Counted from the first letter of the stretch, positions 26,667 through 35,569 are shown. The stretch: 44,526 nt of DNA from JACQXM01 sp964569425 (GCA_964569425.1 CAZMVD010000020.1:1-44526), one strand, 5' to 3'. The notes: generated by a model from the sequence alone, not told the origin. Numbers and translations are program-made.

Positions 26667-27611
26667 TTACAGCAGTGTGAGAACGAAGACAATGAACGCC
26701 GCGACCAGCAGTGCTACCGACATGAAGGCGACCACCGAACGAACGCGCTGACCTACGCCGCGCAGTGGACGGTCCAGCATCTCCAACAGATCTGCCATGC
26801 GACTCCCCGCGCGCCAGCAGGTCGCCATGATCGGGGAATCCGGAGGGCCTCCGCTGAGACTCTCGGTCATCGGTTCGTCGACCGGTTCTTCCTGATTGGG
26901 CTCAGTTACCGGTTCGTCGAGGACGGCGGTTGCAGTGGAGGGGGCAGGCGGGTGCTGAGGTTGCGGCCGGGCGCCGTTTGGGGGATTGGGTCTGGTTGGT
27001 TGGGGCGCAGCCGCAGGCTGTGCACCGGGCGGCGTGGCCGTTGCCCTTGCCGCCGGGGCGGGCTTTGCGATTGATTTATCTGGGCGAGTGAATTCGTCCA
27101 TGAAGGACGGAACAGCGGAGGGGGGCGAATGGGCAGGGGGAGCGGCTGGGACTGGCGAGGCTTTGCGAGCCGCGTGGGGGTCGGTCCCTGGGGGGTTCGC
27201 CTTGCCGGCGGGCTGACCGCTCGCGGGCGGCGCTGCCGGCGCCGACGGTTCTTCCGGGCGGGTGAACTCGTCCATGAATGCCGGAACCTGCGAAGCCGTA
27301 CGAGACGACTGCGCAGTTGGTGAGCCATCGCGACTCCCCACCTCGTTCACCGCTTGGCCCACCAGGGCATCAAGATCCTCAAGGCGGGCATCGACGTCGG
27401 CGGCTGTATCGCGATCGAGGCTATCCAGGGGAACGTTTACCGTTTCATGGTGCTGTTCGTGGTCGCTCTCGCACAGTTCGCTCGAAACATCCGCTGCGAG
27501 GGCGGCCGCTTCGGCCAGCAGGCTGTCCAGTTCGTCGGGCGAGGCCGGATCGACGGATCGTCCTGCGGGGCGCCCAAATGGCGGCGGGCTGGATTGCGGC
27601 TCTTCTGGCAT
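26667..27611 (-). CDS. Proline/alanine-rich tail-anchored protein with duplicated MDEFTRP motif
   Basis: 314 residues. Acidic N-terminal part (1-105) with helical SPDELDSLLAEAAALAADV. Then a Pro/Ala-rich disordered region in which VP-A/S-FMDEFTRP occurs twice (109-119 and 167-177). A short conserved-looking segment (CWRAGSRMADLLEMLDRPL, about 266-284) precedes a single C-terminal hydrophobic helix (about 293-313). The layout is that of a cytoplasmic protein anchored by its tail, using two identical short linear motifs to bind a partner. I do not recognise the family. It is upstream of yidD on the same strand and divergent from rsmE. Confidence 0.75.
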   Translation of the reverse strand: MPEEPQSSPPPFGRPAGRSVDPASPDELDSLLAEAAALAADVSSELCESDHEQHHETVNVPLDSLDRDTAADVDARLEDLDALVGQAVNEVGSRDGSPTAQSSRTASQVPAFMDEFTRPEEPSAPAAPPASGQPAGKANPPGTDPHAARKASPVPAAPPAHSPPSAVPSFMDEFTRPDKSIAKPAPAARATATPPGAQPAAAPQPTRPNPPNGARPQPQHPPAPSTATAVLDEPVTEPNQEEPVDEPMTESLSGGPPDSPIMATCWRAGSRMADLLEMLDRPLRGVGQRVRSVVAFMSVALLVAAFIVFVLTLL

Positions 27612-27755
27612 GGCTTATGCGGTTCCCAGGATTCGCCCGGTGGGGCACTCATTCACGGTACGCCAGAGGTTTATCGGCCCTCGCAGGGGCGAACCTGAGG
27701 AAGGGAGCGGCGTGTTTGGGTTGATTGCGCGGGGCATCAACGCATAATCGGCGGG

Positions 27756-28541
27756 ATGAGCCGGCGCCGTTTGTACTGTCCGCAATTTGCCATCGGCCAA
27801 GTGGTGTTGACCGGTGAGGAAGCGCATCACGCGGTCGACGTGCTTCGTTTGCGCCGCGGTGATGCGGTGGCGCTGTTCGATGGACTTGGCGCCCAGGGAG
27901 TGGGCACTGTGGAGCATTCCGGGCGCGGACAACTGCGCGTGCAGGTGTCGGCGGTTGAAGTGCTTCCGCTGGAACTCGCGATCGAATTGACGATTGCGGT
28001 GGCCATGCCGCGCGCGCACCGACAGGCATACCTCGTGGAGAAGTGCACGGAATTGGGCGTGGCGGCAATTTGGCCGATGGTCACGGCGCGGAGCACGGCC
28101 AAGCCGGATGTGGGCGCCGTGGCAAAGTGGACAAGACGGGCGATCGAAGCGGCCAAACAATCGCAGCGTTCCCGTATTCCGGAAATCGCAGTTCCGAGCA
28201 CTCTTGCGGAACTGCTGAAACGCAGCCAGGGCTTCTCGGCCAAGGGCATTCTCCTTCCCGATGGAAGCGCACGGGACGTGGTTCCGTTCCTGGATGAATC
28301 CGCAACCGCGGCGCCGTCCGGGGTCGAGGCCAGCGAAAGTGCCGGCGCGTCGGCGGTCACGCGGATCCTGGTACTGGTGGGGCCGGAGGGCGGCTGGACA
28401 AACGAAGAATGTGAGCAGGCACAGAGCGCCGGGTTTCAACCTATCCGGCTGGGACCGACCGTGCTGCGCACGGAAACGGCCGCCGTAGCGATGTGTGCCC
28501 TGGTTTCGGTGTGGCAGCGCCGCACCGCGGATCAGCTCTGA
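27756..28541 (+). CDS. rsmE: 16S rRNA m3U1498 methyltransferase RsmE
   Basis: 261 residues of the SPOUT superfamily. N-terminal PUA-like part with HHAVDVLRLRRGD, then the characteristic AYLVEKCTELGV, AIEAAKQSQRSRIPE, and the knotted SAM site with LVLVGPEGGWTNEE and LGPTVLRTETAAV. RsmE methylates N3 of U1498 in 16S rRNA using S-adenosylmethionine. Length is normal apart from a short Ala/Ser-rich insert (about 187-202). Convergent with the radical SAM gene, only 45 bp apart. Confidence 0.95.
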   Translation: MSRRRLYCPQFAIGQVVLTGEEAHHAVDVLRLRRGDAVALFDGLGAQGVGTVEHSGRGQLRVQVSAVEVLPLELAIELTIAVAMPRAHRQAYLVEKCTELGVAAIWPMVTARSTAKPDVGAVAKWTRRAIEAAKQSQRSRIPEIAVPSTLAELLKRSQGFSAKGILLPDGSARDVVPFLDESATAAPSGVEASESAGASAVTRILVLVGPEGGWTNEECEQAQSAGFQPIRLGPTVLRTETAAVAMCALVSVWQRRTADQL

Positions 28542-28586
28542 ACACACGTCCCGTTGCGCATGGAAAACGGTATCACGCCGGGTCGA

Positions 28587-29390
28587 CTATTCTGCGACCG
28601 CCCCGTAGTAAGGTTCGGCGGCCAGATGGGTTTCATCGCGGACCCGTCGAACAATCTCATCGACTTCGTGGTTTGACAATGAGGTGACGAAAGATTGCGC
28701 CGGCGGGCGCGCAATGGTGTAGACCTGTACGCAACCGATGCGCCCGCCTGCACGGGTGATTTCGTTGAGCCGCGCCACGTAGGCCGTGACTTCGGCCTCG
28801 TTCGGCCCCTGGCCGTGAACGCGCATGAACAGCGACTGTATGACCACCGGTCGCACGCGTGCCGCCGCGATGATGTTGTCCAGGACGTGTTGCAGGGAAT
28901 AATTCGGCCGATTGACCAGGCGGTAATAGGCTTCGGTGCCGGCGTCGAGCTTGGCCCACACGTCGCCTTCGTTGGCGTCCATGATCGCCAGCCCCGCGGC
29001 CACTTCGGGGCGCGTGAGGTAGCAGGCGTCGGTAATCAACACGATGCGCGTATTGCGCAGCGCCGCAGCGCGTTTGACGCGCGCGACCAGCTCCACTGCC
29101 GCAGCAAATTGCCGACAGGTCGTCGGTTCACCATCGCCGGAAAAGGCGATATCGCAAATGCGGCGTCGCTCGTGCGGCACGTCGGCAAACTCGGGATCGG
29201 CAAAGAGTGCGCCGCTCTGCGCGTGATCGATGAGGGCGCAAAGTTCCTCTTCCAGAATCGCCAGGTCCACGACGCGAACGCGCGGTGGGATCGTGCGGTC
29301 TACCTGGCAATAAATGCAATCGAAGTTGCAGGCGGCATCGGGGTTAAGGTTGATGCCGACGCTCAACCCGCCGCTGCGCCGCGAGATCAC
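28587..29390 (-). CDS. Radical SAM protein (start uncertain, true N-terminus probably further upstream)
   Basis: 267 residues if started at the GTG at 29390. CNFDCIYCQ gives the CxxxCxxC cluster (Cys21, 25, 28), preceded by GLSVGINLNPD. Later segments DIAFSGDGEPTT and ITDACYLTRPEV fit the radical SAM TIM barrel. The frame stays open upstream to 29579, and the residues just upstream (HSRHWRENLYVYPV) look like the conserved start of this family, so the GTG is probably internal. No ATG, GTG or TTG exists in frame upstream; an ATC at 29474 follows GAGGG at 6-nt spacing. The protein should reductively cleave SAM with a 4Fe-4S cluster; the substrate is not known to me. Confidence 0.85.
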   Translation of the reverse strand: MISRRSGGLSVGINLNPDAACNFDCIYCQVDRTIPPRVRVVDLAILEEELCALIDHAQSGALFADPEFADVPHERRRICDIAFSGDGEPTTCRQFAAAVELVARVKRAAALRNTRIVLITDACYLTRPEVAAGLAIMDANEGDVWAKLDAGTEAYYRLVNRPNYSLQHVLDNIIAAARVRPVVIQSLFMRVHGQGPNEAEVTAYVARLNEITRAGGRIGCVQVYTIARPPAQSFVTSLSNHEVDEIVRRVRDETHLAAEPYYGAVAE

Positions 29391-29581
29391 CGGATAGACA
29401 TACAGATTCTCCCGCCAATGGCGGGAGTGCGAGCGGTACTGGCGAAGCGGCTTGTCTGAACGGCTGGAGTCGATCGTTGTCCCTCGTTGTGGAACGGCTG
29501 ACGACTGCGTGCGAAAAGCCTTTTTCCGGGCTTCAACGCCGCATCCCGTCGAACGTCGCGGTGGCCCCTTTTCGACCTCTT

Positions 29582-29605
29582 AAAAGACGCCATCGGGGTA
29601 TGGCG
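29582..29605 (-). terminator. Terminator of the TolC-like gene
   Basis: On the minus strand CGCCAT (29605-29600), loop ACCCCG, ATGGCG (29593-29588), then TCTTTT. It begins 3 bp past the stop codon of the TolC-like gene. Confidence 0.75.
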
Positions 29606-29607
29606 GC

Positions 29608-31422
29608 TTAGTCCGGGTACTCGGGCACGATGACGTTGTGGTGCCGCAGCAAAGTACCTTTGGCCCTTTCGAGATCGATGATCGCGATATTATAGTCGAT
29701 CATCGCGCGGAGCATGGTGCGGCGCGACGTCGCGAGGCTCTGGCGGGCGCCGAGTTCACTGTTGAGCGTGTTGATATCCTTGCGCTCGGCGCGGGCGACG
29801 ATCGATTCCACCTCGCGTTCGCGCGCCTCGGAAGATTCGAACCCGGGGGCGATCTGGTCATACGAAGTGCTCATCTGACGAATGGAAAGGTTCACGTCCA
29901 GAATGACTTCTTCGAACACCGCCCGCAGCTGCGCCATCGCCTGTTGGTGTTGAAGCTCGGCCCGACGATGCGCCGCCCGCGGGCCGCGGTTGCCGATCGG
30001 CACCTCGAACTCGACTCCGATCAGGTAATCTTCGTACTTATTGCGGGTGACCTCGTCGAACGACTTGTCCGCGTTGCCTGCCAATCCGTTGATGGTGTAG
30101 CGAAAGAGCACGTCGAAACGTGGAAGCTCATCGTTCCGTGCCTGGGCGGCGGCAATTCGCGCGTTGGCGATTCGCAACTGCTGCTCCTGAATCTCTGGCC
30201 GATGGTCGAGCGCCGTCTGCACTTCACCGATGGCATCGACCGTAAACCGCTTGAGAATCGGGAAGTCATCCGGAATGATCTCAATGGAACTGGTCAGCGC
30301 CAACTCCGGATCGTTCATGGCCGCGATCAACTGATCCTCGGCGTTGAACACCGAAGCCCGCACGCGGATGAACTGCGCCCTGCTCTGTTCGAGGTTGGCC
30401 TTGGTGGCGGAAAGCTGCACGGGCGTCACGTCGAAAGCCTGACGCGCCACCAGGTAATCATATATCTGCTCATAATCGGCCAGCAGCCGCGCCGTCACCA
30501 CCACGTCGCGCCGCGCTTCGACCAGCCGCCAGTACAATTCTTCCACGTTGCGCAGCGTATCGCGGACCTGGCGCGTAAACGCATAGTGGCTGATGCGCCG
30601 GTTGTTGCGATGCACAAGAATCAGCGTGCGGTTTACGTCCAGCCCGAACCCGCGGAGGATGGGCTGTCGAATTTCAAGCTGAATGTCGCTGAAATACTCG
30701 GGGTTGATCTGCTGGAACCGAAGCGCGGTCTTGGTACGCTGCAAGCCGTAACTGGCAGAGACCGTCGCACCTGTCGGAAGAAACTGGCTGATCCCGGAAC
30801 GCCATTGCACAAAATCCAGGTCCCCCGCCGCGAGCTGCGAGCCGGTGGGGCGATCCTGCTTGTTGCGCGTCAGGTTGGTGAAGAACACCGCGTCGAACGC
30901 CGCTTCGGCCTCGACCACGCGCGTGGTGTCGATCGCCGGATTGTAGCTCTGCACCTGAATCGAATAATTGTGGGCCAAAGCGCGCTGCAGTGCCTGCTCC
31001 AGCGTCAGGTGTACCGACCGCGGACGACGGATGACTTCGAGCCGTTCAAAGAGCCGGTTGATGTAGGTGATCGTCGGCCTGTCATTCGCCTGCTGCGCCT
31101 CGGCCAGCAGGCGTTCCGCGCGCTGCCAGTCAAAATAGGGGTCGGGAACGTGGTGCACCAGGCGGTCCTCGGGAATCTGGACGTCACCATTCTCATTGTC
31201 ATTGTCGGTCGTCGCCTGCTGACCCACTGCCGCCGCCACCAGCGAAATTGGCTGCACGGCAACTGCCGGTGATGCGCTCGCCGGGGGCGACAGGGTCGGT
31301 GCGGTACCCGGCTCATCCGCGCGACTGGAGGGAAGCCCGGCCCAGCCATGCGCCCACAAGCCCGCGCCCAGCCACGAAATAACCGCCGTGCGAGAAATCA
31401 CTCGATGGGAGAGTAGCTTCAT
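29608..31422 (-). CDS. TolC-family outer membrane protein
   Basis: 604 residues from the ATG at 31422, which starts a signal peptide (MKLLSHRVISRTAVISWLGAGLWAHGWA); a longer frame to 31518 gives an unlikely leader. The sequence has the alternating long helices and short strands of outer-membrane efflux proteins: LEQALQRALAHNYSIQVQ, AEAAFDAVFFTNLT, VRDTLRNVEELYWRLVEARRDV, VEVPIGNRGPRAAHRRAELQ and LAEQ-like helices to the end. The N-terminal extension of about 150 residues (PVQ/TDNDNENGD-rich) is longer than in typical TolC. Such proteins form trimeric channels for type I secretion or RND/ABC efflux; no inner-membrane partner is adjacent. An 18-bp palindrome lies about 110 bp upstream. Confidence 0.85.
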   Translation of the reverse strand: MKLLSHRVISRTAVISWLGAGLWAHGWAGLPSSRADEPGTAPTLSPPASASPAVAVQPISLVAAAVGQQATTDNDNENGDVQIPEDRLVHHVPDPYFDWQRAERLLAEAQQANDRPTITYINRLFERLEVIRRPRSVHLTLEQALQRALAHNYSIQVQSYNPAIDTTRVVEAEAAFDAVFFTNLTRNKQDRPTGSQLAAGDLDFVQWRSGISQFLPTGATVSASYGLQRTKTALRFQQINPEYFSDIQLEIRQPILRGFGLDVNRTLILVHRNNRRISHYAFTRQVRDTLRNVEELYWRLVEARRDVVVTARLLADYEQIYDYLVARQAFDVTPVQLSATKANLEQSRAQFIRVRASVFNAEDQLIAAMNDPELALTSSIEIIPDDFPILKRFTVDAIGEVQTALDHRPEIQEQQLRIANARIAAAQARNDELPRFDVLFRYTINGLAGNADKSFDEVTRNKYEDYLIGVEFEVPIGNRGPRAAHRRAELQHQQAMAQLRAVFEEVILDVNLSIRQMSTSYDQIAPGFESSEAREREVESIVARAERKDINTLNSELGARQSLATSRRTMLRAMIDYNIAIIDLERAKGTLLRHHNVIVPEYPD

Positions 31423-31530
31423 GATGTTTGGGTTTCCGCGGGACCGTGACGACTCTACGACGGAACAACGCGCCACCTGCCCAACCGCGCCACGGGGACC
31501 GGCACGCCGCGACAGCATCCTAACGGCCCG

Positions 31531-31548
31531 GATTGACGATCGTCAATC
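31531..31548. promoter_or_regulatory. 18-bp perfect palindrome, operator candidate
   Basis: GATTGACGATCGTCAATC is a perfect dyad with no spacer, in the 311-bp gap between the divergent TolC-like gene (start 31422) and the HExxH membrane protein gene (start about 31734). Perfect dyads of this size are typical of TetR- or GntR-type dimer operators. The regulator is not in the window. Confidence 0.5.
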
Positions 31549-31733
31549 TGCCCGCCGAATTCTCCGCGGGAATCTGGACAACTTCTGACTGTTGTTCCCA
31601 CGCCGGCCTCGGTCACGCCTCTCACTTTCTGCTGGGACAGCGGGATGCTTTCGGTTATTCTCCCCACCGTGACTTCGAGACTGGCCCGCGGGTATGCCAG
31701 ACACGTGCCTGGTGATGGGGCGAGGCCAAGGGA

Positions 31734-32519
31734 GTGGGTTTCACCCCGGTGCGAAATATGAAGAAATGGGCTCGCATACCGCTGGATGACGTACTCGGCG
31801 CCATGGAGCCGATCATGCGCGTTCGCAGTCCGTTGCGCTCGTTGGCGCCCATGATGGCGGCGATGGGGATTACCTGGTTTGTCTACGTTCCCATTCACGA
31901 ATTGCTGCACGCCTACGGCTGCATCGTGACCGGGGGGACGGTCACGGAACTTGAGATCAAGCCGATGTACGGGGGGAGCATTCTCGCGCGCTATTTCGAC
32001 TTCGTCACCCCCGGCGGTCCGTACGCGGGGCGGTTGTCGGGGTTCGAAACTTTCGACAACGATCTGATCTATCTGGCGACGGACTTCGCCCCATTCCTGC
32101 TGACGGTGCTGATCGGCGTGCCGTTGCTTCGCTGGTGTACGCGAGGACGCCGCCCCTGGGTGTTCGGGGCTGCGGTGGTCGTCGGGCTCGCGCCATTCTA
32201 TAACCTGCCGGGCGATTATTTCGAGATGAGTTCCATCCTGGTAACGCGCACGCTGACCGTCCTGTCCGGGGGCAACTGGATCGGCCCGGCCAATTACAAG
32301 GGAATCCGATCCGACGACGTGTTCACGCTGCTGGAGAAACTCATCACGCAGCCCGCCGAACTGGGCCTGGCGGGTGCCGGCGCCATCGCCGTCGGCTCGG
32401 TGCTGATCGTTGTTTGCGTTGCGTTTTCGGTATTCCTGGCGTTTGCCACGTATTGGGCGGGCGCGGTCGTGGCACGGGTCCTGGTGGGAAAGACGCACCA
32501 TCGCGCTGCCAGGGCGTGA
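31734..32519 (+). CDS. Polytopic membrane protein with HExxH zincin motif
   Basis: 261 residues from a GTG at 31734; an ATG at 31758 is an alternative start. HELLHA (His55-Ala60 in this numbering) is an HExxH motif inside or next to a hydrophobic helix (MGITWFVYVPIHELLHAYG), as in membrane-embedded metalloproteases and DUF3267/M50-like proteins. Further helices occur at about 118-135, 145-165 and 215-250. A possible third metal ligand could come from D-x-E or N-P-G-D regions (NLPGDYFEM), but no classic LDG motif is seen, so activity is uncertain. It precedes kdsA by 224 bp on the same strand. Either a site-2-protease-like enzyme or a protein with a decorative motif. Confidence 0.7.
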   Translation: MGFTPVRNMKKWARIPLDDVLGAMEPIMRVRSPLRSLAPMMAAMGITWFVYVPIHELLHAYGCIVTGGTVTELEIKPMYGGSILARYFDFVTPGGPYAGRLSGFETFDNDLIYLATDFAPFLLTVLIGVPLLRWCTRGRRPWVFGAAVVVGLAPFYNLPGDYFEMSSILVTRTLTVLSGGNWIGPANYKGIRSDDVFTLLEKLITQPAELGLAGAGAIAVGSVLIVVCVAFSVFLAFATYWAGAVVARVLVGKTHHRAARA

Positions 32520-32743
32520 TCTGATTGGCGGGGCGATGACGGTGTTGTCGAAGTGCAGCACACGGGTCGCACCCCAATGGGAGCGAATGTACAATGCCGT
32601 GGTACATGGGCCAGGGAAACGCGCCGGAGCGCGGCTCCGTGGCCGGGCGCGCTGCCAAGGGCCGCACGCACGGCCAATGACCGGCCAATCGCGGTTTCGC
32701 TGTCGTTCCCCTGTTGTGCTAGACCTTGCCTGGAACACGTTTC

Positions 32744-33589
32744 ATGACTGAATCGTCATCGCAGTGCATCCGGGCGACCATCGGCCCTGTCCACATCGGC
32801 AACGGACACGGACTGGCCATCGTCGCCGGTCCCTGCGTGATTGAATCTCGGGCGCACACCCTGGGTCTCGCGGAGTCAATCAAAGTCATCTGTCGCGATC
32901 GACGTCTTCCTTTCATCTTCAAGGCCAGTTTCGACAAGGCCAACCGTTCGAGCATCCACAGCTTTCGCGGCCCGGGCCTGGAAGAGGGGCTGGCAATCTT
33001 GAGCGAAGTGCGCCGCACGCTCGATGTGCCGGTTCTTTCGGATATCCACGAATCCGGGCAGGCGGCCGCTGCCGGCGAAGTGCTCGACTGCGTGCAGATT
33101 CCTGCGTTCCTTTGCCGTCAGACCGATCTGCTGGCCGCTGCCGCAGGAACGGGGCGCTGCGTCAACGTCAAGAAAGGGCAGTTTCTTTCTCCGGAAGAAA
33201 TGGCCAACGTTGCCAGTAAACTCAGTGAGAGCGGCTGCCAGAACTTTCTGTTTACGGAGCGCGGAACGTTCTTCGGCTACCACCGACTCGTCAACGACAT
33301 GACCGCCATTCCGCGTATGCAGGCCTTCGCCCCGGTGGTCTTCGATGCCACCCATAGTTGCCAGCTTCCCGGCGGCGCCGGCGCCCTCAGCGGCGGACAG
33401 CGACAGTTCACCGCCACGCTGGCCGCGGCGGCCGTTGCTGCCGGCGCCGATGCGATCTTCTTGGAAGTCCACGACGACCCCGACCACGCAAAAAGCGATC
33501 CGGCGACGGTTTTTCCGCTGGATAATTTGCCGAGATTACTCGATCATCTTCAGGCGCTGGCCGAGTGTGTGCGGCGGCAACCGGCGTAG
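32744..33589 (+). CDS. kdsA: 3-deoxy-8-phosphooctulonate synthase (KDO-8-P synthase)
   Basis: 281 residues, the family's usual length, from the ATG at 32744. Motifs: LAIVAGPCVIES, FIFKASFDKANRSS, GPGLEEGL, VLSDIHE, VQIPAFLCRQTDLL, NVKKGQFLSPEE, and PVVFDATHSCQLPGG. KdsA condenses phosphoenolpyruvate with arabinose-5-phosphate to KDO-8-phosphate for lipopolysaccharide inner core. Its presence argues for a Gram-negative outer membrane with LPS-like lipid. The CQIP/VKKGQ cysteine-containing version may be the metal-dependent class (Cys in the AGPCVIES segment), by inference. Convergent with the STN-like gene. Confidence 0.95.
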   Translation: MTESSSQCIRATIGPVHIGNGHGLAIVAGPCVIESRAHTLGLAESIKVICRDRRLPFIFKASFDKANRSSIHSFRGPGLEEGLAILSEVRRTLDVPVLSDIHESGQAAAAGEVLDCVQIPAFLCRQTDLLAAAAGTGRCVNVKKGQFLSPEEMANVASKLSESGCQNFLFTERGTFFGYHRLVNDMTAIPRMQAFAPVVFDATHSCQLPGGAGALSGGQRQFTATLAAAAVAAGADAIFLEVHDDPDHAKSDPATVFPLDNLPRLLDHLQALAECVRRQPA

Positions 33590-33648
33590 GTCGTGGATGA
33601 ACCCCTCGCCGGTGTAAACGACTGCAAGCTCTCAGGGGAAATGATACT

Positions 33649-34770
33649 TCAGGGTGTGGCGGTCTGCATTTGCCGGCGCAGGGCTTCAAACGCTTCGCGC
33701 ACGTCCTGCTCGCGTCGCTCGCGGAGATCCGGGGGAAGTTCGGAGCGACGGATGAGCCATTCGATGGTCTTCCCGCCCTCCAACTGCACCACCACCTTGC
33801 CCACGTAGGGATCGTTCCCGCTGCCCGGACCAATTGCCTCGGCCGCCTGGGGTTGGGATGCGCTGGCCGGCGGGGCGCTACCCGGGGCAAAGAACAGCAC
33901 ACCGTCCGGATCCAGCAGATAGCCCAGACCCGTATAAGCGGCCACCTTCTCGAGGACCGTCTCCGCCGACTCGTTCTGCACGTTCAGCGAAAAATTCCGC
34001 TGCACCGCGGCGGGCAGCGCGGCCAGCGAGCCGGGCTCGAAGCGAACGGCCACATGCACGGCCCGGCCCAACGCGAGCAGCACGTCGGCCAGCGCCCGAT
34101 TGTTCATCCGCAGTGAGACCGGCTGTTGCAACATGCGGCGAACCTGCTGCTCGCGGCCGGTGATCAGAATCCGTTGATCCGAAGGGCACCACGCCCAGCC
34201 CAGATTGCGACACGCGGTGTGGAGCACATCAACGCCGGCGCCCGCGCCGACCGTCTGGATCGCGGCCGCCAGCCGAGGCCATGGTTCGAAGACCGTCACC
34301 TGGAACTGCACCATGGCGCGTAACTTGGCCAGATCGGTCTCGTCGGTTCCCGGTTGCAATGCGGTCAGACGAGCCAGCAAATCCAACTCCTCCCAGGTGG
34401 GCGCTCGCCCGAGGCACCGGATTCCTTCGCTGGGAATGACGGCCACGTGATCCTCGCGCACTTCCACCAACATGCCCAGCGGGGCGAAAAGCTCATGGAG
34501 TCCCTGCCGCAGCGGCATGTTGGCGATCTGCACGCGTTGAATTAGCGTGTCGGCGCCGTGCGGCACGAGGCGCATCACCTCGGGCGGCATATCCACGCGG
34601 ACGCCGGTCTGCCGGGTGATCTCCGCGATGGCATCTCCCAGTCGGGTGTTTTCCAGCGTGATGCGTCCCGGTTCATCCAGTGCCTGCTCGATGAGCGCAC
34701 GTTGATCCATCACTGCGGGTGCAACCGCCGCCAGAAAGAGCCCCAACACTGCTGCGCCGAGTGATTTCAT
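33649..34770 (-). CDS. Secreted STN/secretin-like domain protein
   Basis: 373 residues from the ATG at 34770 with AGGACAGG upstream; begins with a signal peptide (MKSLGAAVLGLFLAAVAPAV). The segment ITLENTRLGDAIAEITRQTG followed by VRVDMPPEVM is typical of the short STN domain found at the N-terminus of secretins and TonB-linked receptors. A second copy-like region (SLRMNNRALADVLLALGRAV and SLNVQNESAETVLEKVAAYTG) follows at about 185-265, so two or three STN-like modules alternate. The C-terminus (EGGKTIEWLIRRSELPPDLRE) is charged and helical. It is third in the sigma / anti-sigma / STN operon, 49 bp after the anti-sigma-like gene, and may sense an envelope signal. Confidence 0.75.
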   Translation of the reverse strand: MKSLGAAVLGLFLAAVAPAVMDQRALIEQALDEPGRITLENTRLGDAIAEITRQTGVRVDMPPEVMRLVPHGADTLIQRVQIANMPLRQGLHELFAPLGMLVEVREDHVAVIPSEGIRCLGRAPTWEELDLLARLTALQPGTDETDLAKLRAMVQFQVTVFEPWPRLAAAIQTVGAGAGVDVLHTACRNLGWAWCPSDQRILITGREQQVRRMLQQPVSLRMNNRALADVLLALGRAVHVAVRFEPGSLAALPAAVQRNFSLNVQNESAETVLEKVAAYTGLGYLLDPDGVLFFAPGSAPPASASQPQAAEAIGPGSGNDPYVGKVVVQLEGGKTIEWLIRRSELPPDLRERREQDVREAFEALRRQMQTATP

Positions 34771-34819
34771 CGAGAACCTGTCCTTCGTCCCGCAAGCCCC
34801 ATCGCCATCCAAAATACCG

Positions 34820-35518
34820 CTACAACGGCGCACTGTCGCCCCCTGTTGTCTGATCGGCAAAGACGCCCAGTGAGAGCATACCCACCGCCGCCGGCGCTCC
34901 GGCATCAATCGAACCGACCGATTGGCGGGCGAACGAGACCAACGCCACTCGCGCTGGCGTCGCGTCGGCGTCGATTGACCGGACCTGTCGCGCGATCACC
35001 ACCGTGCTCGTCGGTGTCGGCGTGGCCGTGGGCCAGAGGTGCCCCATCACGGCAAACCCCACCGCCGCCGCCGCGGCCAACGGAACACCCAACCGAAACA
35101 GCCACGGCCGTATCGCGGTTCGCGGCGCCGCCGCCCGGACCCTGCGCATCACCGCGGCGGTGTAGCGTGACTCATCCGTTTTGATCCGGGTCGCCGCCCA
35201 GCGACCAATCAGGCGGTCGATCTCTTCCTCATCCGTCTGGGGCGCATCGGGCAAAACGCGGCCCACCGATTGAGCCAGCATTGCTTCGGCGTCCACTTCG
35301 GGCTTGGACTGCCCCCAACGCCGCACCAGCCGGTCGACGAGTCGAATCTGCTCCGCGGCATGGCGCAGGTCGTCACTTTCCTCGAGAGCCCGGGCCAGTT
35401 CTTCGCGCTCTGCCAAGGAGAACTCGTCGCCGTCGAGTTCGCGGCTCACCAGGAATAGCAGGTTGTCGGCATTGGGCATTGGTTGGGTCATCACTGTTGT
35501 CGCGAACCGCGAATCCAT
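34820..35518 (-). CDS. Putative membrane-bound anti-sigma factor
   Basis: 232 residues (an ATG nine codons in is an alternative start). N-terminal cytoplasmic part is helical and acidic with LLFLVSRELDGDEFSLAERE, typical of the start of planctomycete anti-sigma-like proteins, but has no zinc finger. A second helical repeat (AEAMLAQSVGRVLPD / DRLIGRWAATRIKTD) follows, then basic RRVRAAAPRTAIRP, one membrane helix (about 145-165) and a small extracytoplasmic domain of about 65 residues. Position directly after an ECF sigma gene (51 bp) is the main support for the role of sequestering that sigma factor at the membrane. Confidence 0.65.
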   Translation of the reverse strand: MDSRFATTVMTQPMPNADNLLFLVSRELDGDEFSLAEREELARALEESDDLRHAAEQIRLVDRLVRRWGQSKPEVDAEAMLAQSVGRVLPDAPQTDEEEIDRLIGRWAATRIKTDESRYTAAVMRRVRAAAPRTAIRPWLFRLGVPLAAAAAVGFAVMGHLWPTATPTPTSTVVIARQVRSIDADATPARVALVSFARQSVGSIDAGAPAAVGMLSLGVFADQTTGGDSAPL

Positions 35519-35569
35519 TGATTGCCGGGTTTGCCGCTGCCCGCAGGCGATCGGCCAAACTCGGCCTGT

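Noticed and set aside
29638..31272. A 544-codon plus-strand open frame
   Set aside because: Antisense shadow of the TolC-like gene, an effect of high third-position GC.
32545..32595. Possible kdsA promoter with -10 TACAAT at 32590
   Set aside because: The -10 is good but no -35 lies at proper spacing; not strong enough to list.
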